This document shows, in pieces, positions 45,762-55,082 of a stretch of DNA of 64,000 bases. The notes beneath the pieces were generated by a model. It made no database searches and was not told where the DNA came from. It was given only the letters and a program-made list of their open reading frames with translations. Location: positions 1 to 64,000 of the forward strand of contig UCJU01000020.1 in NCBI GenBank assembly GCA_900472925.1, written 5' to 3'. The DNA comes from Hyphomicrobiales bacterium (lineage in GTDB: Bacteria > Pseudomonadota > Alphaproteobacteria > Rhizobiales > Rhizobiaceae). How positions within the stretch are numbered: the stretch's first letter is position 1; every line of letters starts with the position of its first letter. A program made the translations under genes and the position numbers.

Positions 45762-47288
45762 ATGAATATGTCCGTTACGCCCGTGGCGCCTCTGGTTCCC
45801 GATCGCCGCCGCAGGCTCGTCGTCTTTTCTTTCCTGATGCTGGCCATGTTCATGGCGACGCTCGATAACCAGATCGTGTCGACGGCGCTGCCAACGATCG
45901 TCGGTGAATTCGGCGCGCTGGAACGTTTCGGCTGGATCGGCTCCGCCTATCTTCTCGCCACCAGCGCTGTCATGCCGGTTTATGGAAAACTGGGAGACCT
46001 GTTCGGGCGCAAATACGTCATGATGTCGGCCATCGTCATTTTCACGCTGGGGTCACTGGTCTGTGGGCTGGCGTGGTCGATGGATTCGCTGATCGCTGCC
46101 CGCGTGCTGCAGGGTCTCGGCGGCGGCGGTATCATGGTCTCGATCTTTTCCGTCAACGCAGACCTGTTCGAAGCGCGCGAGAGGGCGCGTTACCAGAGCT
46201 ATTCGAGCCTTGTCATCATGGCGTCGGGCAGCGTTGGACCGATCCTCGGTGGCACGATGAGCGACCTGTTCGGCTGGCGTTCGATATTCCTGATCAACCT
46301 GCCCATCGGCATCGCAGCCCTTATCGGGCTTGCGCTGATGTTGCCCTATCGTCGCCCGCAACGTCAGCCCAAGATCGATTATCTCGGCGCGCTTTTGCTG
46401 GCTTTGACGATTTCCAGCGTCGTGCTGTGGGCGGATAGTTCGCAGCTCTTCGGTTCGATCTTCGCCTGGAAAAGCCTCTGCATCGTCGCCTTTGCCGTCG
46501 TCACTGCCTATCTCTGGGTGCAGGTGGAGCGCCGTGCGCTCGAGCCCGTCGTGCCGCTGCGACTGTTCAAGGACAGCACCTTTCCATTGTTCATGGTGAT
46601 CTCGCTGATCAGCGGCGGTCTTGGCATCGGCATGGTCAATTATTACGCGCTGTTCTTGCAGACGACGACCGGCCTTTCGCCATCGTCCGCCGGGCTGTTC
46701 TTCATCGCGGTCACCGGCGGCATCGTGATGGGCTCTCTGACGGCGGGACGCCTGATTTCGATCACTGGCAGCTACAAGATATTCTCCGTCATCAGTCTTT
46801 CCATGGCCGTTGTCGCGATGCTGTCTCTGTCACAGATGCACGCCGGCACGCCGCTCTACATCATCGCGATCATTCTATTTGCGCAGGGGCTTGGCGTGGG
46901 GCTTGGCCAGCAGGCGCCGATCATCGCGGTTCAGAATTCGGCGCCAAAAGCGGATATCGGTGCGGCAAGCGGGGCGGTGGCCCTGACCCGCATGGGCGGT
47001 GCTGCCATTGCGATCTCCGTCTATGGCGCGATTATTTCTTCCAACCTCAAGGGCGGTGGTGTGGATATTCCGGGCGTTGGCAAAATCCAGGAGTTGACGC
47101 CCAAGATGTTGGCAGAACTTCCCGCCGCGTCCCAAAGCGCCGTTGCCAATCTCTATGCGGGCGCCTTCACACCGCTGTTTTACGCCGCAGCAGCGACAGC
47201 GGCTATCGGCCTGATTGCAGCGTTGTGTTTGAAAAACATCAAACTGCCAGCCACGGCGGTCGAAAAACCTGCAGCGGCGGTTGAGTAA
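45762..47288 (+). CDS. MFS multidrug efflux transporter, DHA2 (14-span) type
   Basis: A 508-residue inner-membrane proton antiporter of the EmrB/QacA class, with about 14 hydrophobic spans. The motif ATLDNQIVSTALPTIVGEFG (loop/motif D1 region) and YGKLGDLFGRKYVMM (motif A) are typical, as is GGGIMVSIFSVNADLF. It likely exports hydrophobic compounds. Control by the divergent MarR protein is strongly suggested by the operator-promoter at 45707. The next gene starts 84 bases downstream and is functionally unrelated. Confidence 0.93.
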   Translation: MNMSVTPVAPLVPDRRRRLVVFSFLMLAMFMATLDNQIVSTALPTIVGEFGALERFGWIGSAYLLATSAVMPVYGKLGDLFGRKYVMMSAIVIFTLGSLVCGLAWSMDSLIAARVLQGLGGGGIMVSIFSVNADLFEARERARYQSYSSLVIMASGSVGPILGGTMSDLFGWRSIFLINLPIGIAALIGLALMLPYRRPQRQPKIDYLGALLLALTISSVVLWADSSQLFGSIFAWKSLCIVAFAVVTAYLWVQVERRALEPVVPLRLFKDSTFPLFMVISLISGGLGIGMVNYYALFLQTTTGLSPSSAGLFFIAVTGGIVMGSLTAGRLISITGSYKIFSVISLSMAVVAMLSLSQMHAGTPLYIIAIILFAQGLGVGLGQQAPIIAVQNSAPKADIGAASGAVALTRMGGAAIAISVYGAIISSNLKGGGVDIPGVGKIQELTPKMLAELPAASQSAVANLYAGAFTPLFYAAAATAAIGLIAALCLKNIKLPATAVEKPAAAVE

Positions 47289-47371
47289 GGACGCGCTGAA
47301 AACATTGCGGTGCGAGGAACGTGTTGCTGCGGCACGCGTTTCCCCGTCACCAGCCGCAAATGATAGCGCAT

Positions 47372-48382
47372 ATGAAGCCAGAGAAACTGCTGAACCCCAC
47401 GCCAAAGGGTCTCTATTGCCCGGTCGGTGACTTCTACGTCGACCCAGTCCGCCCTGTTCCACGGGCGCTGATAACCCACGGCCACTCCGACCACGCCCGC
47501 GCCGGTCATGAAAAGGTACTGGCAACGCGCCAAACCCTGGATATCATGCGCATCCGCTACGGTGAGGACTTTACCGGCAGTGAACAGGCCATCGGTTTCG
47601 GCGAGACTGTCGAGGTTAACGGTGTGACAGTCGGCTTTCATCCCGCCGGTCACGTTCTGGGTTCGGCGCAGATTTCCATCGAGCACGACGGCACGCGTAT
47701 CGTCGCATCGGGTGATTACAAGCGCGGCGTAGACCCGACCTGCGCGCCCTTCGAGCCGGTGAAGTGCGACGTGTTCATCACCGAAGCGACATTCGGCCTC
47801 CCGGTTTTCCACCACCCCAAGCCCGGCCGCGAGATTGCCAAACTTCTGACATCGATCAAGCAGTTCCCTGAGCGCACTCACCTCGTCGGGGCTTATTCTC
47901 TGGGCAAGGCACAGCGTGTTCTGAGGCTGCTGCGTGACAACGGATATTCCGAGCCGGTTTACATCCATGGTGCACTGGCAAAGCTGTGTGACTACTATAT
48001 TTCGCAAGGAATCGACCTTGGCGATCTGCGTCCCGCCACCCTGGAAAAGAGCAACCCGGCTCAGTTCAAGGGCGCCATCGTCGTCGGGCCACCCTCGGCT
48101 TTCCAGGAAAAATGGGCGCGCCGTTTCAACGAGCCGCTGATTTCCTTCGCCTCCGGCTGGATGATGGTGCGCCAGCGCGCCAAGCAGGGCGGGGTCGAAC
48201 TGCCGCTTGTCATCTCCGACCATTGCGACTGGCCCGAATTGCTGGAGACCATCAAGGAAGTCGCACCATCAGAGGTTTGGGTCACGCATGGGCGCGAGGA
48301 AGCGCTGGTGCGCTGGTGCGAGTTGCAGGGCATTCCGGCACGGCCATTGCATCTGGTGGGTTATGAGGATGAGGGGGATTGA
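47372..48382 (+). CDS. Ligase-associated DNA exonuclease (MBL/beta-CASP-like)
   Basis: A 336-residue metallo-beta-lactamase-fold nuclease of the group found beside ATP-dependent DNA ligase. The metal motif is THGHSDHARAG (His36, His38, Asp40, His41); FHPAGHVLGSAQI and VASGDYKRG are the other ligand regions, with GPPSAFQEKWARRF and SDHCDWPELLETIKE in the C-terminal part. It is expected to process ends in DNA repair together with the downstream ligase. The ATG at 47372 is chosen; one at 47360 and a GTG-type longer frame exist, and none has a strong ribosome site. Confidence 0.9.
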   Translation: MKPEKLLNPTPKGLYCPVGDFYVDPVRPVPRALITHGHSDHARAGHEKVLATRQTLDIMRIRYGEDFTGSEQAIGFGETVEVNGVTVGFHPAGHVLGSAQISIEHDGTRIVASGDYKRGVDPTCAPFEPVKCDVFITEATFGLPVFHHPKPGREIAKLLTSIKQFPERTHLVGAYSLGKAQRVLRLLRDNGYSEPVYIHGALAKLCDYYISQGIDLGDLRPATLEKSNPAQFKGAIVVGPPSAFQEKWARRFNEPLISFASGWMMVRQRAKQGGVELPLVISDHCDWPELLETIKEVAPSEVWVTHGREEALVRWCELQGIPARPLHLVGYEDEGD

Positions 48383-48401
48383 TGGTGCGGAATTCGCGGC
48401 T

Positions 48402-48559
48402 TACCCCCCTCTGTCCTGCCGGACATCTCCCCCTCAAGGGGGGAGATCGGCAAGACGCACGCTTCCCACTCTATCCACCACGTCAAAGATGGGCGATAGG
48501 CCTCAACGAGTCGATCTCCCCCCTTGAGGGGGAGATGGTCGGCAGACCAGAGGGGGGTA
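48402..48559. repeat. 158-base palindromic intergenic element
   Basis: Two 48-base arms in inverted orientation (48402-48449 and 48512-48559) differ at few positions and each contains its own smaller hairpin, TCTCCCCCTCAAGGGGGGAGA. A 62-base unique spacer separates them. Composite palindromes with this C-rich core are common between genes in Rhizobiaceae. It sits between the exonuclease and ligase genes and may affect mRNA stability or partial termination there. Confidence 0.85.
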
Positions 48560-48599
48560 TCCCACCCGCAGTTTTCCACCACGGGGAGCATCCCCACCC

Positions 48600-50225
48600 A
48601 TGAAGCCCTTCGCAACGCTGCTCGACCGCCTCGTCCTGACCCCTTCCCGAAACGGCAAACTCAAGTTGCTGGCGGATTACTTCCGCGATACGCCCGACCC
48701 TGACCGTGGCTACGGCCTTGCCGCCATCGCCGGTACGCTGGACTTGAAGAGCGTCAAGCCAGCCATGCTGCGTGAGTTGGTGCTGGAGCGCATGGACGAC
48801 GTCCTGTTTCGTTATTCCTATGATTACGTCGGTGATCTGGCCGAAACCATCGCACTGGTCTGGGACACGAGCCAGAATGCGGACGTTCCGGACGCCAACG
48901 ATCCCGGCCTTGGTGAGATCGTCGATCTGATGAATTCGCTGGGCCGCACCGAGGTTCGCTCCGCCGTGCGCGACCTCTTGGACAGGCTGGAAACCTCTTC
49001 ACGGTTTGCATTTCTCAAACTCGTCACGGGTGGGCTGCGCATTGGCGTTTCCGCACGTCTTGCCCGCCAGGCGCTGGCCGATTTCGGGGGGAGGGACATC
49101 ACTGAGATCGAGACCTTGTGGCATGGTCTCACCCCGCCCTACGAGCCGTTATTTGCGTGGCTGGAAGGCAAGGCCGAACGGCCGGTTCTGGCAACGCCTG
49201 CGATTTTTCACTCCGTCATGCTGTCCACCCCTGTCGGCGATAATGATCTGCAAAATCTCGATCCGCAGGACTTCGTTGCGGAATGGAAATGGGATGGCAT
49301 TCGCGTTCAGCTTTCCCGTTCCGGCGAAACGAGAAAGCTCTATTCCCGCTCCGGCGACGACATCTCGGGCGCGTTTCCGGATGTATTGGAGCGCATCAAT
49401 TTCGAAGGCGTGATGGACGGCGAATTGCTGATCGGCGGCACGGCCCGTTCCAACATCGCCACGCGCACCTTTTCCGATCTTCAGCAGCGGCTGAACAGAA
49501 AGACCGTGACGGGTCGCATGCTGGAGGAATATCCCGCCTTCATCCGCGCCTATGACCTGTTGTTCGAAGGCGAAGAAGACATTCGTGAGCAGACATTTCT
49601 GAAGCGTCGCCAAAAGCTAGAGCATATCATCGACAACGCCCCGCATGACCGGTTCGACCTGTCGCCGCTTGTGCCTTTTTCCAGCTGGGATGAGCTGGAT
49701 ACTTTGCGAAAAGCACCGCCTGATCCCGTCATCGAAGGCGTCATGATCAAGCGCAAGGACAGCATCTATCAGGCTGGCCGCGCCAAGGGGCCATGGTTCA
49801 AATGGAAGCGTGATCCGTTCAACATCGATGCTGTGATGATGTATGCGCAGCGCGGCCACGGCAAACGGTCCAGCTATTACTCGGATTTCACCTTCGGTGT
49901 CTGGGCAGACAATGATGGCAGTGAGCAACTGGTGCCTGTTGGCAAAGCCTATTTCGGCTTTACCGACGCGGAACTGGAAGTGCTGGACAAGTTCGTGCGC
50001 GACAACACCGTCGAACGCTTCGGCCCTGTTCGTGCCGTGCGCGCCACACCGGAGTTTGGCTTCGTTCTGGAGGTGGCTTTTGAAGGCATCAATCGCTCCA
50101 ACCGCCACAAATCCGGGGTCGCCATGCGGTTTCCTCGCATAGCGAGGTTGAGGGCGGATAAATTACCCTCGGAGGCTGACAGGCTCGCCACACTTATGGC
50201 GATGATTGATGAGAAATCTGAATAG
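48600..50225 (+). CDS. ATP-dependent DNA ligase (cisplatin damage response type)
   Basis: A 541-residue ATP-dependent ligase. An N-terminal helical DNA-binding domain (about 1-200) is followed by the nucleotidyltransferase domain with the active-site lysine in WKWDGIRVQL (Lys230), then the EG(V/I)M motif (VIEGVMIKRKDS) and the OB-fold domain that binds the nick. This is the bacterial ligase class described as part of a damage-response group with the exonuclease, a Lhr-type helicase and the PdeM phosphoesterase. Only the exonuclease is next to it here; no helicase or PdeM follows. Confidence 0.93.
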   Translation: MKPFATLLDRLVLTPSRNGKLKLLADYFRDTPDPDRGYGLAAIAGTLDLKSVKPAMLRELVLERMDDVLFRYSYDYVGDLAETIALVWDTSQNADVPDANDPGLGEIVDLMNSLGRTEVRSAVRDLLDRLETSSRFAFLKLVTGGLRIGVSARLARQALADFGGRDITEIETLWHGLTPPYEPLFAWLEGKAERPVLATPAIFHSVMLSTPVGDNDLQNLDPQDFVAEWKWDGIRVQLSRSGETRKLYSRSGDDISGAFPDVLERINFEGVMDGELLIGGTARSNIATRTFSDLQQRLNRKTVTGRMLEEYPAFIRAYDLLFEGEEDIREQTFLKRRQKLEHIIDNAPHDRFDLSPLVPFSSWDELDTLRKAPPDPVIEGVMIKRKDSIYQAGRAKGPWFKWKRDPFNIDAVMMYAQRGHGKRSSYYSDFTFGVWADNDGSEQLVPVGKAYFGFTDAELEVLDKFVRDNTVERFGPVRAVRATPEFGFVLEVAFEGINRSNRHKSGVAMRFPRIARLRADKLPSEADRLATLMAMIDEKSE

Positions 50226-50316
50226 ACCTCCTCTGTTTCCCGAAACAGTGAGTGGACAATTGAATGGGTCAATGGTGAAATTGAAATGTGCGCAACGCTG
50301 TTCCGGGTCATCGCAT

Positions 50317-51261
50317 ATGCCGAATAAATACTCTCCGTCGTCCGATACCGTTTCCAGCCCCATCACGCGCCGCGCCCTTCTGATGGGAGCGGCGGGATTT
50401 TCGGCAGCGGCATGTCTCGTTCCGCACGCCCACGCCAGCTTGACGATGCCTGGCACGATGCCCCTGGAAGATCTCGATTACGCAACCGCCCGCAGACGGT
50501 TCCGCACGCATCTGTTGCGCAAGATTTCGGCGCCGGAGAAATCCTCGCCGCTCGGCACGCCGCAGGATGGCAAGCGCGTGACCTACCCCGGAGGTCCGAA
50601 CGGCTCCATCGAGCTTGTCGCCTGGCTATCGAACTACACACCGTCGGCAAAGCCCAAACCCGCCGTGCTTTTCCTTCATGGCGGAAACGCCACAGGCGAT
50701 GGCCATTGGGCACTGATGAAGCCCTATTGGGAGGCGGGGTTTGTCGTGCTGCTGCCGTCTTTCCGGGGTGAAAACGGCCAAAAAGGCAATTATTCCGGCT
50801 TTTACGACGAGACATCCGATGCGCTGGCGGCGGCATCCTATCTCGAAAATCTTCCCGGTATCGACCAGAACCGTCTGTTTCTCGCAGGCCATTCCAACGG
50901 CGGCACCCTGGCGCTGCTGGCCTCGATGACGCGCAAGTTTCGCGCTGCCGTGCCCGTGTCTGCGGGCGTCAACTCCTGGCGCTATTTCAACCGTTACTCC
51001 GACGAGGTTTGCTTCGATGATGGCAACCCGCAAGAGTTCATCATGCGCTCTTCGGTATGTTTCGGACCCAGCCTGAAATGCCCGACCTTATTGTTGCGTG
51101 GCACCGAGGAACGTCCGTTCGATGCTGACCACAAGCTCTTGATGGAGCGCGTCCGCTCGGCCGGAATGCAGATCGACAACAAGCTTCTGCCGGGCAGTCA
51201 CAATGGTGTTGTGCCGGGTGCGGTCGTCGAAAGCATTCGTTTCTTCAACCAGTTTGCCTGA
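50317..51261 (+). CDS. Exported alpha/beta hydrolase, dienelactone-hydrolase-like
   Basis: A 314-residue protein with a Tat signal (SPITRRALLMGAAGFSAAAC, twin Arg near residue 18-19, cleavage about residue 39). The mature part is an alpha/beta hydrolase: oxyanion strand AVLFLHGGNATGDGH, nucleophile in LAGHSNGGTLALL (Ser), and terminal catalytic histidine in GSHNGVVPG. So it is probably folded with a bound partner in the cytoplasm and exported to the periplasm; the ester or thioester substrate is unknown. The start at 50317 is chosen as the Tat N-terminus; upstream ATGs have no better site. Confidence 0.82.
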   Translation: MPNKYSPSSDTVSSPITRRALLMGAAGFSAAACLVPHAHASLTMPGTMPLEDLDYATARRRFRTHLLRKISAPEKSSPLGTPQDGKRVTYPGGPNGSIELVAWLSNYTPSAKPKPAVLFLHGGNATGDGHWALMKPYWEAGFVVLLPSFRGENGQKGNYSGFYDETSDALAAASYLENLPGIDQNRLFLAGHSNGGTLALLASMTRKFRAAVPVSAGVNSWRYFNRYSDEVCFDDGNPQEFIMRSSVCFGPSLKCPTLLLRGTEERPFDADHKLLMERVRSAGMQIDNKLLPGSHNGVVPGAVVESIRFFNQFA

Positions 51262-51349
51262 TAGCATCCCGAACTGACCATTCCTCCAGCCTCGCGCCAG
51301 CCGGGAGCGTCATTGTTGTGCCAACGATGACTCCCTGTGAAGCGGTTCA

Positions 51350-52243
51350 ATGACAGTTCTATCCCTTAAAAACTGCCGTCGCCTTGTGTCCTATGCGGTG
51401 CTGGCGCTTCTTCCGCTTCTGGGCGGTTGCCTTTTCGTGACGGATACGAGCCGGATGAACCCGGATGTGTTCGTGCGAGAAACCGCGCCAGTGTTCAATT
51501 ACAACAATGTCGGCTCCATTCCACGCCCACCCTTGCCGCCGACGCCCGGTTCGATCAATAGCCGCCCGCCGGACCTCTTTCGTTCGCAGTTCCAGCAGCT
51601 TTATGGCCCGCCATCGACGGCACGGCCAACGGGATCGGGTCTGTCTCCGGCCTATAGCAGCAACACTGTTGGCTATGGCCTGCCCGTATCCAATCCGTTG
51701 CACCGCGTGATGTACGATCAGCTCAGCGATGAAGGCCACACGCTGCCAGCCATTCCCTATGCCCGTGTCGACCCGCGCTTCCTGCGTCAGGACGTGGCCT
51801 ATCAGACGGCTGAGGCGCCCGGCACGATCGTGGTCGATACCAAGCAGCATTTCCTTTATCTCGTACAATCAGGCGGCAAGGCCGTCCGCTATGGCGTCGG
51901 CCTTGGTCGGGATGGTTATGCCTGGGCCGGTCGCGGCAAGATACAATGGAAAGCCAAATGGCCGCGCTGGACGCCGCCAGACGAGATGGTGCAGCGACAA
52001 CCGGAGCTGGCTTCGATTTCCGCTGCCAATGGCGGCATGATTCCCGGTCTCAACAATCCGCTCGGTGCCCGGGCGCTTTATATTTTTAAGGACGGCAAGG
52101 ACACGCTATACCGCGTTCACGGCACCCCTGACTGGCAGTCCGTCGGCAAGGCAACATCATCCGGCTGCGTCCGCATGCTCAATCAGGATGTCATCGATCT
52201 CTATGATCGGGTGCCGCAGGGCGCGCCGATTGTGGTTATTTGA
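51350..52243 (+). CDS. L,D-transpeptidase, lipoprotein-like
   Basis: Periplasmic YkuD-domain enzyme that makes 3-3 peptidoglycan cross-links or attaches proteins. The 297-residue precursor has a membrane-targeting start with a lipobox-like LGGC (about residue 27), a Pro-rich linker, then the catalytic domain: GTIVVDTKQHFLYLVQSGGKA and the active-site motif HGTPDWQSVGKATSSGCVRM (nucleophile Cys). Agrobacterium relies heavily on L,D-transpeptidases for polar growth. A second copy lies immediately downstream. Confidence 0.92.
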   Translation: MTVLSLKNCRRLVSYAVLALLPLLGGCLFVTDTSRMNPDVFVRETAPVFNYNNVGSIPRPPLPPTPGSINSRPPDLFRSQFQQLYGPPSTARPTGSGLSPAYSSNTVGYGLPVSNPLHRVMYDQLSDEGHTLPAIPYARVDPRFLRQDVAYQTAEAPGTIVVDTKQHFLYLVQSGGKAVRYGVGLGRDGYAWAGRGKIQWKAKWPRWTPPDEMVQRQPELASISAANGGMIPGLNNPLGARALYIFKDGKDTLYRVHGTPDWQSVGKATSSGCVRMLNQDVIDLYDRVPQGAPIVVI

Positions 52244-52435
52244 TCACGCGCGAAAAGAATGCTTGGCGAATAGCCCTATGTTGAGGACGCGCATCTGGCC
52301 TTTAGGTATGTATTAACCACTATACCAATACCTGATTTGTCGTGGAACAAACGACGTACAGCGAAATTGATGGATGGTTCCCGCAAACCCGCGCAACATC
52401 TGCCCCAGTCGCTTCGATGTGAGAAAAACGGCCTT

Positions 52436-53173
52436 ATGATGAGCACCGACACAGACCTTTCCAGACGTACCTTCCTTTCCCTTCTTGGCCTCTCCTCTGC
52501 ATCGCTTCTGGCGGGCTGCGCCTCCTCCGGCGTCAGACCCTTCAACAGCGTTGAGCCGGGTAGCCTTGCCAGTAACTTCGCGGGCGATTTCCGTTCGATG
52601 TTTGCTGGCGGCATTTCCGATGCAGAGCTTGCCGTCATGTATGGCACCGTTGAGGATGGCGGCTTCGTCATCCCAGCTATTCCCTACCAGAAGATCGATC
52701 GCCGCTATTATCGCCAGCGCGTGGTCGACCCGACGGGCGAACCCGCAGGTACGATCGTCGTGGATACGCGCTCGCGCTTCCTCTATGTGGTCGAACCCGG
52801 TGGTTCCGCCATGCGCTACGGCGTTGGCATCGGCCGCGAAGGCTTCGCATGGTCGGGCGAGGGCGTCATCCAGTGGCGTCAGAAATGGCCAAAGTGGACA
52901 CCGCCAGACGAAATGGTTGCCCGCCAGCCGGAACTGGTCAAGTTCTCCTCCAAGAACGGTGGCATGCCACCAGGCTTGAAAAACCCGCTCGGCGCCCGCG
53001 CGCTCTACATTTTCCAGAACGGCAGGGACACACTGTACCGCCTTCACGGCTCACCAGAATGGAATTCCATCGGCAAGGCCGTATCCTCAGGATGCGTCCG
53101 CCTGATGAACCAGGATATCATCGACCTCTACGACCGCGTGCCGAACAAGGCGCGGGTTGTGGTTTGGCAGTAA
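52436..53173 (+). CDS. L,D-transpeptidase with Tat-type lipoprotein signal
   Basis: A 245-residue relative of the preceding gene. The N-terminus combines a twin-arginine motif (LSRRTFLSLL) with a lipobox (LAGC), so it may be exported folded by Tat and lipidated. The YkuD domain carries TIVVDTRSRFLYVVEPGG and the motif HGSPEWNSIGKAVSSGCVRL with the nucleophilic Cys. Start codons at 52436 and 52439 are adjacent ATGs. It and the previous gene are close paralogues and probably arose by tandem duplication. Confidence 0.92.
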   Translation: MMSTDTDLSRRTFLSLLGLSSASLLAGCASSGVRPFNSVEPGSLASNFAGDFRSMFAGGISDAELAVMYGTVEDGGFVIPAIPYQKIDRRYYRQRVVDPTGEPAGTIVVDTRSRFLYVVEPGGSAMRYGVGIGREGFAWSGEGVIQWRQKWPKWTPPDEMVARQPELVKFSSKNGGMPPGLKNPLGARALYIFQNGRDTLYRLHGSPEWNSIGKAVSSGCVRLMNQDIIDLYDRVPNKARVVVWQ

Positions 53174-53194
53174 GGTGAACCATTGACCTTAGAC

Positions 53195-53231
53195 AAAAAC
53201 CCAGACGGCTTATCGGTCGTCTGGGTTTTTT
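53195..53231 (+). terminator. Terminator after the second L,D-transpeptidase gene
   Basis: Arms AAAACCCAGACG and CGTCTGGGTTTT around a 10-base loop, followed by extra T residues. Confidence 0.88.
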
Positions 53232-53285
53232 GTTGTAGTGATTTTTTAAATTCAATTTTTGATTGATATTTTCGTCATCGACGCG

Positions 53286-53723
53286 ATGATCCTCCTGCAA
53301 ATACGTCTGGAGAATGCGTCATTGGTCAATGTGCCGAAGATTTCACGCAGCGCTGGTAACACTTCAACTCGTGCGCCGGACTTGACCAAGCTTCCCGATC
53401 GCAAGATCACATGGGTCGCCTATCTTCTTTTCTTCATGGGCGGCGGTGGCTGTCTTGGATTTCACCGCTTCTATCTCGGTTACAAGAGATCTGCACAAAT
53501 CCAGCTCGCTTTGGGTGTGACCGTGCTGTTCCTGCCGTTTTTCATAGGCTGGAATCTGGTTTTTGAGTGCCTGTATTACGTCGCTATCATTTGGTATTTC
53601 GTGGGTGTGTTTCTGATACCGAAGATGGTGCGTGAGGCCAATGGGGCTCTGATCCCGGATAATCGCAGACGCCAGATTCGGCACACCTCGTCATCTCAAC
53701 CGACAAATCTCCCCGGGGATTGA
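53286..53723 (+). CDS. TM2-domain membrane protein
   Basis: A 145-residue protein with a TM2 domain: two membrane helices around GGGGCLGFHRFYLGYKRSAQIQLALG, where GFHRFYLG is the family signature, then the second pair FFIGWNLVFECLYYVAIIWYFVGVFLI. The N-terminus before residue 45 is polar and unconserved, so the true start is uncertain (53259 TTG, 53286 ATG and later codons are possible). The function of TM2 proteins in bacteria is unknown. The 3' end overlaps the convergent AraC gene by 28 bases. Confidence 0.8.
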   Translation: MILLQIRLENASLVNVPKISRSAGNTSTRAPDLTKLPDRKITWVAYLLFFMGGGGCLGFHRFYLGYKRSAQIQLALGVTVLFLPFFIGWNLVFECLYYVAIIWYFVGVFLIPKMVREANGALIPDNRRRQIRHTSSSQPTNLPGD

Positions 53724-54601
53724 CCGGTTACCCGCTTGAACGCGGTTCGGAACGCAGCGTCGGAACTGTGTCCCAAGGATAGAGCAATCGCCGATAGCGT
53801 CTCGCGTCTCGCAGTCAGACGGTCGCACGCCAGAAGCATCCGCCATCGAAGGAGGTAATCGATTGGCGATAACCCCGTTACGGTCTTGAAGCGCTGAGCG
53901 AATTTGGATCGTGACATTCCTGCCCGTTCTGCAAGTAACGGCAGCGTCCAGTGAGCGCCAGGGTTGTCGTGCATAGCAATGACGGCAGGCGCGAGGCGTG
54001 AATCCCCCAATGCGAACAACCAACCGCACACCCTACCGGTGCCATGAGCGAGATAAAGCCTGAGAGCCTCCACTAGAAGAAGCTGAGCAAGATTTTGCAG
54101 GATCAGTACGCTGCCTGGTCGTTTGTCCGTCAGTTCGCGCCGCATGCGGTCCAGCACCCATCGAAGTCCCTCCTTGTCCCCATCCTCCCGCAATCGGAAG
54201 ATGGGCGGCATTGCGCCAAGCAGCATCGTTGTGTGTTCCCCTGAAAAGGCGAAGTGACCGCCAAGAACCAAAGTATCCCCGCCGCCATCAACGGTCGCAA
54301 TGCCGCCGCGCCAGTCCATTTCTGAAAGCTCAGTGATATCGATCGACTTGAACGCTAGGTCCTTTGCCAACCTGAAACGGCGTCCACTCGGCAGCAGCAC
54401 GCAATCCCCGACATGCAGCTGGATCGGCTCCAGGTGCCCATCGACCTCAAGCCAGCATTGACCTGCGACGACCGCAAAGCATTTGATGCCATCGTGCATG
54501 TCATACTGGATGGACCAATTGCCGCCGAAATCGTAGCCGCCTGCGACGTAGGTGCGTGCTTTGAGAGAAGAGAGGATTTCAGAGAGAGGATCGGTCAACA
54601 T
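53696..54601 (-). CDS. AraC family regulator with N-terminal cupin
   Basis: A 301-residue regulator. Residues about 10-180 form a cupin-type ligand domain (VVAGQCWLEVDGHLEPIQLHVGDCVLLPSG), and the C-terminal 100 residues carry the two HTH segments typical of AraC: WTLPLLAERAGMSRSKFAQRF and LSAIALSLGHSSDAAFRTAF, ending KRVTGQSPGRFVG. The ATG at 54601 is used; a longer frame of 17 residues exists. It is divergent from the EthD gene, which it may control. Effector unknown. Confidence 0.9.
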   Translation of the reverse strand: MLTDPLSEILSSLKARTYVAGGYDFGGNWSIQYDMHDGIKCFAVVAGQCWLEVDGHLEPIQLHVGDCVLLPSGRRFRLAKDLAFKSIDITELSEMDWRGGIATVDGGGDTLVLGGHFAFSGEHTTMLLGAMPPIFRLREDGDKEGLRWVLDRMRRELTDKRPGSVLILQNLAQLLLVEALRLYLAHGTGRVCGWLFALGDSRLAPAVIAMHDNPGAHWTLPLLAERAGMSRSKFAQRFKTVTGLSPIDYLLRWRMLLACDRLTARRETLSAIALSLGHSSDAAFRTAFKRVTGQSPGRFVG

Positions 54602-54701
54602 TGGGGACAATCGCAGATAAATTGGGGACGAACGCTTATAGATCGTCCCCATGTTTAGCTGCTACCGATCTTCCTGTCACTTTAGGAAGCCGAGGTTTGG
54701 A

Positions 54702-55034
54702 ATGATAAAGATAGCAATTACGTTCAAGCGGAAACCAGGAATGAGCGTCGAAGAGTTTCAGGCATATCGCCGTGACGTCCACGCTCCGCTTCTCTTCGCC
54801 ATACCCGAGGCAAAGCTCATCAAGCGGTTCGTCGTCTCTTTTCCCACGCAGGCACCCAACTGGCCGGAGCCGAGCTTCGACGCGTTGGTAGAGGCATGGT
54901 TCGAAAAACTTGAAGATGTCGACACGCTCTATTTCTGCGAAAATTTCCGAACCAAGGTCGACCCCGACCATGTCAACTTCATTGATCTGTCGACGGCACA
55001 ACGGATCATTTGTGAAGAGTTGGTCGTTGTTTAA
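54702..55034 (+). CDS. EthD domain protein
   Basis: A 110-residue ferredoxin-like protein. MIKIAITFKRKPGMSVEEFQAYRRDVHAPLLFAIP matches the EthD domain, also seen in small dimeric alpha/beta barrel proteins. EthD is needed for ethyl tert-butyl ether degradation in some bacteria but most relatives have no assigned function. It is transcribed away from the AraC regulator and toward the repeat at 55083. An ATG at 54702, preceded by TTTGGA, is used in place of an upstream one. Confidence 0.85.
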   Translation: MIKIAITFKRKPGMSVEEFQAYRRDVHAPLLFAIPEAKLIKRFVVSFPTQAPNWPEPSFDALVEAWFEKLEDVDTLYFCENFRTKVDPDHVNFIDLSTAQRIICEELVVV

Positions 55035-55082
55035 TTCCCCATCCATGCGGGCTGCACTCGGCCCATTGTAGAAGTCTTAAGT

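Noticed and set aside
47180-48223. A 347-codon minus-strand frame opposite the MFS end and exonuclease gene
   Set aside because: It crosses two real genes and has no ribosome site or motif.
48402-48559. A CRISPR array, because of repeated C-rich units
   Set aside because: There are only two inverted arms, not regularly spaced direct repeats, so it is a palindromic element.
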